From: an uncultured Bacilli bacterium
GTDB taxonomy: Bacteria > Bacillota_I > Bacilli_A > RF39 > UBA660
NCBI GenBank assembly: GCA_947591175.1
Contig: CANQDB010000014.1
Coordinates: 1 to 17,714, forward strand
Direction: 5' to 3'
DNA: 17,714 bases
The notes below the pieces were generated by a model. That model was given only the letters and a program-made list of their open reading frames with translations. It did not search any database and was not told where the DNA came from. Shown one piece after another: positions 7,242-14,400 of this stretch (position 1 is its first letter; the number at the start of each line of letters is the position of its first letter). The position numbers were made by a program, and so were the translations under genes.

Positions 7242-7415
7242 ATTTTTCTCTGATTTTCTTAAAGTTCTCATTTCTCTTGTTGTTAATCTTACTTTAGTTC
7301 CATCCTCTAGACGAACTACTTGAAGATTTAAATTTTGTTTATGACGAGTAGCCCGTAATGAATGTGAACGAAGATTACCGAATGATGGACGACGTCCCGT
7401 TACTTTAACAGCCAT
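7227..7415 (-). CDS. rpmB: 50S ribosomal protein L28
   Basis: Large-subunit ribosomal protein. The N-terminus MAVKVTGRRPSFGNLRSHS followed by the RATRHKQNLNLQVVRL stretch and the KVRLTTREMRTLRK end identify L28. At 62 residues it has the usual length. There are no zinc-binding CxxC pairs, so it is of the cysteine-free type. It runs opposite to its neighbours: convergent with priA and divergent from dnaE. A clear AGGAGG (plus-strand 7424-7429) lies eight bases before the ATG. In many Firmicutes rpmB is also a lone single-gene unit, so its isolation here is not unusual. Confidence 0.95.
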   Translation of the reverse strand: MAVKVTGRRPSFGNLRSHSLRATRHKQNLNLQVVRLEDGTKVRLTTREMRTLRKSEKNKTAE

Positions 7416-7451
7416 GTCTTCTTCCTCCTTTGATACAAATACTTGCGCTTA

Positions 7452-7470
7452 TAACTTTATCATAAAGTTA
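7452..7470. promoter_or_regulatory. Perfect 19-base palindrome in the rpmB promoter
   Basis: TAACTTTA-TCA-TAAAGTTA: eight-base arms with a three-base centre. It covers the candidate rpmB -10 region, where a dimeric repressor would block transcription. In an AT-rich genome such a palindrome could also be chance. Confidence 0.4.
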
Positions 7471-7482
7471 AAAAGAAGTCAA
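7454..7482 (-). promoter_or_regulatory. Probable promoter of rpmB
   Basis: Read on the minus strand: TTGACT (plus 7482-7477), a 17-base spacer, and TAAAGT (plus 7459-7454) preceded by an extended -10 TG. The -10 lies inside a perfect inverted repeat (7452-7470). Confidence 0.55.
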
Positions 7483-7521
7483 ACAAAATAAGTAAAAACG
7501 TTCTAAAATATGGATTTTCTA

Positions 7522-7530
7522 TGTTAAAAT
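7522..7530 (+). promoter_or_regulatory. Possible extended -10 promoter of dnaE
   Basis: TGT-TAAAAT, an extended -10 element, stands 25 bases before the dnaE start. No good -35 is seen at the right distance; TTCTAA at 7501-7506 is the nearest. An AAGGAGGGGG ribosome binding site follows at about 7538-7547. Confidence 0.45.
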
Positions 7531-7554
7531 AGAGGAAAAGGAGGGGGATTTAGT

Positions 7555-10497
7555 ATGTATGTACCTCTTTATGTAAAGACAACTTACTCCTTACTTTCGA
7601 GTATGATTACAATTCCAAAGTTAATAGACTTTTGTCTAGAGCACCATATATTGTCTTTAGCAATTGCCGATAATACGATGAGTGGAGTTATGGAATTTAT
7701 CAAGACTTGTGAAAAAAATAAAATTGAACCACTTATCGGTCTAGAAATAATGCTCGATCAAAAACCTATTTTATTCTATGCCAAAAACTATAAAGGGTAT
7801 CAGAATCTAATGAAACTTTCCACTTTACAAAGTGAAAAAAATATAACCCCAGACGCGATTAAAAAATATGTAGATGATGTAGTTATTATCTTACCTTTTA
7901 TCAGTCGCGATTACGAAAACTTATTTGAAAAAAACGATGACTTGTATTTTGGCTACAGTAATTTAGAAGAAGAAAAGACTCTTTATTTGACGACTAAGAA
8001 TGTTGTTTTTATTCCAGAGATTCGTTATTTAGAAGAAAAAGATAAAGATTATTTACCATATCTATTTATGATTCGGGATGGTAAGACAGTCGCGGATGAA
8101 GCCTATTCTTTGAAAGGATATTCTTCGTTTTCTTTGGCGCATCTTGAACGTTATACTGATAACACAGGACTTACAAATACCGATATTATTAGATCAAAAT
8201 GCAAGGTGGTATTTCCCAAAAGTTCTTTATTATTACCAATTTACGATGTGGGAAATGCGCCTTCTCAGGAAGAGTACTTATACAAGTTGGCCGAACAAGG
8301 TCTAAAGAAGAGACTTAATGGAGAAGTTTCAGATGATTACATTAAACGTTTGAAGTACGAATTAAAAGTTATCTTTGATATGGGTTTTGCCGATTATTTC
8401 TTGGTTGTCTATGATTTTATTAGATATGCCAAAAAGAAAGGTATTTTAGTAGGTCCTGGAAGAGGAAGTGGAGCCGGAAGTTTAGTCGCTTACTCTTTAG
8501 GAATTACGGAAATTGATCCTTTGAAGTATCAACTTATTTTCGAACGCTTTCTAAATCCCGAGCGAATTACGATGCCCGATATCGATACGGACTTTCCTGA
8601 TATTTACCGTGACGAAGTTATCGATTATGTCATTTCTAAATACGGTGTCAAGCAGGTGAGTGGCATAGTTACTTTTGGAACTTTGAGTGCCAAACAAGTA
8701 ATTAGAGATGTTTCTCGGGTTTTAAATATTCCACTTTACAAAGTCGACAAGTTAACTAAGAATATTCCGACGATGTACAAGGGAACTTTAAAGGAACTAT
8801 ATCAAAAGAATGACCGCTTTAGGTTACAGTTACAGGAAGACGATAGTTTGTTCAAAATGGTTGAAATTGCGAGCCACTTCGAAGGCTTTCCACGGCATAT
8901 ATCAAGTCACGCGGCAGGAATCGTCATCTGTCAAAAAGATTTAACAGACGTAGTTCCTTTAATTAAGAATGATGATAGTTACCTAACTGGATATACGATG
9001 GAGTATCTCGAAGAATTAGGACTACTTAAAATGGATTTTTTGGGTATTAAGAACTTAACGACGATTATGAATGTCATCGAAGATATCAAAAAAGGCGAGG
9101 GAGTAACTGTTGATTTTAACCAAATTCCTTTGGATGACGCTAAAACTTTAAAGTTATTCCAGGAAGCCAATACGACAGGGATTTTCCAATTTGAGTCGAG
9201 TGGCATGAAGAACTTTTTGAAAGAATTAAAACCTACTTCCATCGAAGATATCTTTGCGGCTATCGCTCTTTTTAGACCAGGACCATCACAAAATATTCCG
9301 ACTTACATTAAAAGAAAACATGGACTTGAACCGGTTACTTATTTAGATCCTAGTTTAAAAGATATACTGGAACCTACTTATGGAATTATCGTCTATCAGG
9401 AACAAATTATGCAAATTGCTGTACGCTTAGCAGGATACACTCTAGGTGAAGCCGATATTTTAAGACGAGCTATGAGTAAGAAAAAAATGGAAGTGTTAAA
9501 AGCGGAAGAACCCAAATTTATTAAGCAAAGTGTCGAACGCGGTTACTCTAAAGAGACGGCTAAAGCGATATTCGATTTAATTTTGAGCTTTGCTAATTAT
9601 GGTTTTAATAGAGCTCATTCGGTTGCTTATTCAATCGTTGCTTACAAGATGGCTTACTTGAAGGTTTACTATCCAAAATACTTCTTTGCTAGTTTATTTT
9701 CGAGTGTTATCGGAAGTGAAATTAAAACGAAGGAGTATCTAAACGAGGCCAAGAAGAATCATATTGCTTTGTTGAAGCCAGATATCAATTTAAGTAGTGA
9801 TCACTATATCGTCGAACAGGACGGAATTCGTTTTCCACTTTCTAATATCAAGGCTATTGGGTATGTGGCAAGCCACGATATATTATTATCTCGTGAAAGC
9901 GGAGCATTCACAGATATCTTTGATTTTTTAGCGAGATGCAACACTAGAAGCATAACTTCTAAGACAATCGAATCTTTAATCGATGCTTCTGCTTTTGATT
10001 CCTTTGGTTACTCGCACCGAACTCTAATAAACAACTTAGATGTCTTAATGAACTTTATGGAATTATCGCGTGACTTAGAGCCTGACTTTATTTTAAAGCC
10101 AGAAATAGAAGACACGGAAGAGTTTTCTAAACAAGAACTATTGGAACGTGAAAAAGAAGTCTTTGGATTTTATTTATCGAATCATCCATCAACTTTTTAT
10201 AGAGCACCTTTTAGGGAGGCAATTACTATCGAAGATATAAAGAATCATTTTAATAGACGTGTTACTTTGGTAGTTTTGTTAGATAATTATCGAATTATCG
10301 ATACCAAGAAAAAAGAGAAGATGGTCTTCCTTACGGCAAGTGATGAAACAGGGGTTACCGATTTCACTATGTTTCCTAAAGTGTACTTGCGTTACCCTAA
10401 TCTAGAACGGGGTAAAGTTATAAAAATAGTCGGTATGGTCGAGCGTAGATTTAATCGCTTTCAAGTGTTAGTTAACGAAATGGAATATTTGAATTAA
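7555..10497 (+). CDS. dnaE: DNA polymerase III alpha subunit, DnaE type
   Basis: C-family DNA polymerase. In Firmicutes it extends RNA primers before handing over to PolC, mainly on the lagging strand. Seen in order: an N-terminal PHP domain (about 1-200); the palm with GPGRGSGAGS from G300; catalytic D342 and D344 in PDIDTDF; the third catalytic D494 in KMDFLG; a helix-hairpin-helix region (about 804-820); and a C-terminal OB fold (about 900-980). The 980 residues are shorter than the ~1115 of Bacillus DnaE, nearer to reduced Firmicute forms. The PHP metal-binding residues are lost: positions aligned with the two N-terminal histidines are P4 and K8, and the later D/H motif reads ADNTMSG, so no PHP phosphoesterase activity is expected. 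The start ATG follows a very strong ribosome binding site. Confidence 0.97.
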   Translation: MYVPLYVKTTYSLLSSMITIPKLIDFCLEHHILSLAIADNTMSGVMEFIKTCEKNKIEPLIGLEIMLDQKPILFYAKNYKGYQNLMKLSTLQSEKNITPDAIKKYVDDVVIILPFISRDYENLFEKNDDLYFGYSNLEEEKTLYLTTKNVVFIPEIRYLEEKDKDYLPYLFMIRDGKTVADEAYSLKGYSSFSLAHLERYTDNTGLTNTDIIRSKCKVVFPKSSLLLPIYDVGNAPSQEEYLYKLAEQGLKKRLNGEVSDDYIKRLKYELKVIFDMGFADYFLVVYDFIRYAKKKGILVGPGRGSGAGSLVAYSLGITEIDPLKYQLIFERFLNPERITMPDIDTDFPDIYRDEVIDYVISKYGVKQVSGIVTFGTLSAKQVIRDVSRVLNIPLYKVDKLTKNIPTMYKGTLKELYQKNDRFRLQLQEDDSLFKMVEIASHFEGFPRHISSHAAGIVICQKDLTDVVPLIKNDDSYLTGYTMEYLEELGLLKMDFLGIKNLTTIMNVIEDIKKGEGVTVDFNQIPLDDAKTLKLFQEANTTGIFQFESSGMKNFLKELKPTSIEDIFAAIALFRPGPSQNIPTYIKRKHGLEPVTYLDPSLKDILEPTYGIIVYQEQIMQIAVRLAGYTLGEADILRRAMSKKKMEVLKAEEPKFIKQSVERGYSKETAKAIFDLILSFANYGFNRAHSVAYSIVAYKMAYLKVYYPKYFFASLFSSVIGSEIKTKEYLNEAKKNHIALLKPDINLSSDHYIVEQDGIRFPLSNIKAIGYVASHDILLSRESGAFTDIFDFLARCNTRSITSKTIESLIDASAFDSFGYSHRTLINNLDVLMNFMELSRDLEPDFILKPEIEDTEEFSKQELLEREKEVFGFYLSNHPSTFYRAPFREAITIEDIKNHFNRRVTLVVLLDNYRIIDTKKKEKMVFLTASDETGVTDFTMFPKVYLRYPNLERGKVIKIVGMVERRFNRFQVLVNEMEYLN

Positions 10498-10521
10498 AAA
10501 TTTAAAAAATTTAAGTAATAA

Positions 10522-10571
10522 ACTTCCCAAACCGAAAAAAGATATGATATATTTATATTAGATAGGGAAGT
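10522..10571 (+). promoter_or_regulatory. Inverted repeat that could hide the ribosome binding site of the 10578 gene
   Basis: ACTTCCC (10522-10528) pairs perfectly with GGGAAGT (10565-10571), and the right arm is the only ribosome binding site of the next gene. A -10-like TATGAT (10543-10548) lies in the 36-base loop: a message started there would lack the left arm, while read-through from dnaE would contain both arms. Function not demonstrated. Confidence 0.35.
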
Positions 10572-10577
10572 GAGACC

Positions 10578-11411
10578 ATGAAATTAACATTCGCGACAAA
10601 TGACTATTTACTTACCTGGAATCTGCTTTTTGGACCTGCTATTTCGGAAGAAAGTTTTCGTTTCCGTGAGAAGTTGTGGAGAACTTATCGCAAACAATAT
10701 AATGCATTACAAAATGAAAATAAGTTGATGTTACAAGATATAAAGAATTTTATTCCTGACGACGACACAGTATATAACTTTGTGTTCGAGTCACCTTTGT
10801 TTGAAAATATCAAGAAGGCCGTTGAAAAACATAGGAATTATTTACTAAAAGTTTGGGATGAAAATAAAAAGAAAGTAAGCAGTTATTTGAAAGATATCGT
10901 ACGACTCTCTTACGATAACTATCGTATTTTGGTACTTCATCCTGATATGGATACTGTGTACTACGATATCGAAAATAGCGAAAGGAATATTGCTTGGGGA
11001 AGAAAAAACGACACAAAAAGTGAACTAGGAACACTTACAGCTTTAGTTTATGCCATTACTAAGTATCAAGTTGGACCCAATTATAAAGAATACAAAGAAA
11101 TTGTCCAAGCAGTCTTGGAACTAGCGATTCATAATGAACTATACACAAGATTAAGTGGAGTTAGTAATTATCTTTCAGGAGATCCGTCTCTAACTTTCTT
11201 AAAGAAACAGATTTATCCTTATTGGCTCATGTATTTGGGGGCTGATCAAGAAAAAATGACGAGTTATATGATGCGTGATAAGATAGCGTTCGATATCGAA
11301 CATTATCCGATTGAAGCGAATCTTAAAAAACTCGATTTAAAAGGTTTTATCGAATTTTGCATACGTAATCAAAAACATATTTTAAGAATCAATCAATTAG
11401 AAATTATTTAA
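10578..11411 (+). CDS. Uncharacterised 277-residue protein between dnaE and polC
   Basis: I do not recognise this protein. It begins MKLTFATNDYLLTWNLLFG and is rich in charged and aromatic residues. It has no signal peptide, no convincing membrane segment, no cysteine pairs and no nucleotide-binding or metal-protease motif. A predominantly helical cytoplasmic protein seems likely. The centre (about residues 150-235) carries regular hydrophobic helices, for example around AVLELAIHNELYTRLSGV, and an aromatic patch IYPYWLMYLGAD. Base and codon use match the neighbours, including frequent TCGA junctions, so it looks native rather than newly acquired. The start ATG follows AGGGAAG seven bases upstream. 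It lies 80 bases after dnaE and just before polC, and a perfect hairpin follows its stop. The position suggests, but does not show, a link with replication. HHpred or structure prediction would be decisive. Confidence 0.88.
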   Translation: MKLTFATNDYLLTWNLLFGPAISEESFRFREKLWRTYRKQYNALQNENKLMLQDIKNFIPDDDTVYNFVFESPLFENIKKAVEKHRNYLLKVWDENKKKVSSYLKDIVRLSYDNYRILVLHPDMDTVYYDIENSERNIAWGRKNDTKSELGTLTALVYAITKYQVGPNYKEYKEIVQAVLELAIHNELYTRLSGVSNYLSGDPSLTFLKKQIYPYWLMYLGADQEKMTSYMMRDKIAFDIEHYPIEANLKKLDLKGFIEFCIRNQKHILRINQLEII

Positions 11412-11443
11412 AGGATTTCATGGATTCAAGTGAAATCCTTTTC
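11410..11443 (+). terminator. Perfect hairpin between the 10578 gene and polC
   Basis: AAAGGATTTCA (11410-11420) and TGAAATCCTTT (11431-11441) form an 11-base-pair stem with a ten-base loop, starting at the stop codon of the upstream gene. It is followed only by TCTAAAGGGGG, so the T tail is short (TTTTCT) and termination may be partial. As it lies right before the polC ribosome binding site, it could act as a terminator, attenuator or RNA processing site. Confidence 0.65.
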
Positions 11444-11459
11444 TAAAGGGGGCTTTCAT

Positions 11460-14400
11460 ATGGATGCTAAAATAAAAACACTTTTTGAACAAGTAAACGT
11501 GACCGAAAAAGAACTTTTTGACGTCTTTGAAAGTGCTCTTTTAAAGAATGTAATCGTGCATCAAAAAGATAATAGTTGGACGTTTGTTATCGAGGTCGAT
11601 ACTACTTTAGATAGTGATATTTACTTTTTGTTGGAAGAAAAAATGGAAAAAGGGTTTGCAAATATTAAGAAAACGAGACTTGAAGTAGTACCTAGAACTA
11701 TCGATAATAGTAAAATTCCTAGTTACTTTGAGAAGACTTTAGAAAAGATAAAAGATATTTCGATTGTGGCCCCTTTATTTAAAGATAGTTTAGTGATGGA
11801 TGAAGATGTTTACAAAATCGAAGTTAGAAATGATGCCGAGTACCATCAAGTTAAAGAAATGTTACCAGCTTTAAATTACTGGTATCATTGCTATGGTTTC
11901 GATTTCTCTTTTAATATTTTATTAAATGAAGAAAAAAGAGCTGAAATAAAAGAAAAGATTGCTGCCGAGACTAACGAGATACCTTCGTCTATTTTCGAAG
12001 AAAAAAAAGGAAAAACTGATGTCAGTAGTGTACCTACTAAAGGAAAAGGCAATTATTATCGAAGAAAAACAGAGAAAGACGCTAATCCCGATTGTATTTT
12101 AGGAAGAACTATCCAAGATACTCCAGTATCTATTCAAGGACTTATTGGAGAAGATAACAATATAACGATCGAAGGATACGTTTTTGGGGTAGATTTTTTC
12201 GAGTCGGCTAAGACCGATTTCAAAATTATTACTTTAAAAATAACGGATTATACAGATAGTATTTACTGTAAAGTATTTACTAGAGACGAAGAAGAGTATT
12301 TAAGATTGTCGAAGGCCTTAAAAAAAGGTTCTTGGCTCAAAGTTAGAGGTTATACAAAGAACGATTCTTTTGCTAAAGAGTTAGTACTAAATATTAGAGA
12401 TATCATGAAAATAGATGCTAAAAAAGAAGAGATAACGGATACGGCATCCGAAAAAAGAGTAGAGTTACACGCTCATACCAAGATGAGTCAAATGGATGGT
12501 GTAATGGATGAAGTAGCCTATGTAAACCAGGCCATTCGTTTTGGACATAAAGCATGTGCCGTTACCGATCACAACGGATGTCAAGCCTTTCCCCATGTTT
12601 TTAATACCGTTACTTCTTACAATAAAGGAAAAGAAGATAAGGATAAGTTCAAAGCAATCTATGGAACCGAACTTACGATGGTTGATGATTCAGTCGATAT
12701 CGTTATTAGAGGAACCGACGATAAATTCTTCGAGACTACTTTTGTCGTTTTCGATTTTGAAACGACAGGTTTTAATGCCGGAGGATTAGATTCGATAATC
12801 GAAGCAGGAGCCGTTAAAATTTTAGATGGCGAAATTGTCGACAGGTTCGATGAACTAATTAACCCAGGTAGACCTCTTCCTGAAAAAATTACGGAAGTTA
12901 CAAAGATTACTAACGATATGTTAAAAGATAAACCTTCGGAAGAAGAAGTTATCAAGCGTTTTATCGATTGGGTTGGTGATTTACCGATGGTTGCCCACAA
13001 TGCTAAATTCGATGTCTCTTTCTTAGAGATGGCTTATAAAAAGTACAATTTTGGAACATTTGAAAACTGTGTTATCGATACTCTAAAGTTATCCCAGACT
13101 CTAGATAATACTTTTGCAAGACATAGCTTGAGCGCTCTTGTCAAAAGATACGATGTCAAATGGGATGAAGATGCTCATCACCGGGCCGATTACGATGCCG
13201 AAGGAACAGCCCTTGTCTTCCATAAAATGTTAAAGAAGATGAACGCCAATAACTTCGAAACGATAAACGATATGAACAAACTTGTTTCGAAAGATGAAAT
13301 ATACAAGTATGGTGTCACGCATCATATCAATATTTTGGCCCAAAATAAAACAGGACTTAAAAACTTGTTTAAAATTATCTCTTTAGCGAATACGAAATAC
13401 CTCTATAAATTTCCAAGAATTCCAAGAAGTGAACTAGAAAACTTACGTGAAGGACTACTTATTGGAAGTGGTTGTTATGAAAGTGAAGTGTTCAAAGAGG
13501 CTAGGAGTAAGTCAGACGAAGAATTAGTAAACGTTATTAACTTTTACGATTATGTCGAAGTCCAACCGTTGGACTGTTATATTCATTTATTACAGATGCA
13601 CGACTTCGATAGTAGGGATGAACTTGAAGAACACATTAAGAAAATTGTGAGAACGACAAAAGATGCTGGTAAAATTATTGTCGCGACAGGAGACGTCCAT
13701 CAACTAACGAAAGAAGATAAAATTTATAGAGAAATCATCGTTAATCAAAAAGTACCAGGTGGAGGAAGGCACCCACTTGCCCGAAATGAAATAACTAAAA
13801 TACCTTCGCAACACTTTAGAACGACAGATGAAATGCTATCGGATTTCGAATTCTTAGGCGAGGATTTAGCGTATGAAATAGTTGTTACTAACACTCAAAA
13901 AATTGCCGATAGTGTCGATATCATCGAAGTTATTATCGATACAGGGGGAATTCCTTTTTCACCTAGAATTGATAAAAGCCAAGAGACAGTTACCGAACTC
14001 GTCTTTGGTAAAGCCACTTCTTGGTATGGAGATCCACTTCCGCATAATATTTTGGAACGTATCAGTAAGGAACTTTACGGAGATGGTATCTACGAAGCAA
14101 CTAAATACTTTGTGGAAAAAGATAGTAAGTTAAAGGACGAAGAATTGATAGATGAAATATTTAAATCTTTACAGGCCACTCTTTTAAAAGGGTTTGATGA
14201 AGTTAAAAAAGTAATCGGTGATTTCTTAGGTGAAACAATCGATGGCTATAGCGAGATGGAAACTAAAGAGCAAGACAAGATAATGAAGAAAAAGTTGGGT
14301 GGAGTCATCGGAGGAGGTTTCGATGTAATTTACTTGATTGCCCAAAAGTTAGTTAAACACTCAAACGATGAGGGTTACCTAGTAGGAAGCCGTGGTTCAG

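Noticed and set aside
10498..10521. A terminator for dnaE in the A/T-only stretch after its stop
   Set aside because: Only weak A-T self-pairing without a G/C core or a clear T run; not enough to call.
11430..11459. Extended PolC start at ATG 11430
   Set aside because: It lies in the hairpin with no ribosome binding site, whereas the ATG at 11460 follows AAAGGGGG at the right distance.
12659..13000. Minus-strand open frame of 113 residues inside polC
   Set aside because: It lies opposite the exonuclease domain, is serine-rich in the way typical of antisense frames, has no ribosome binding site and resembles no known protein.
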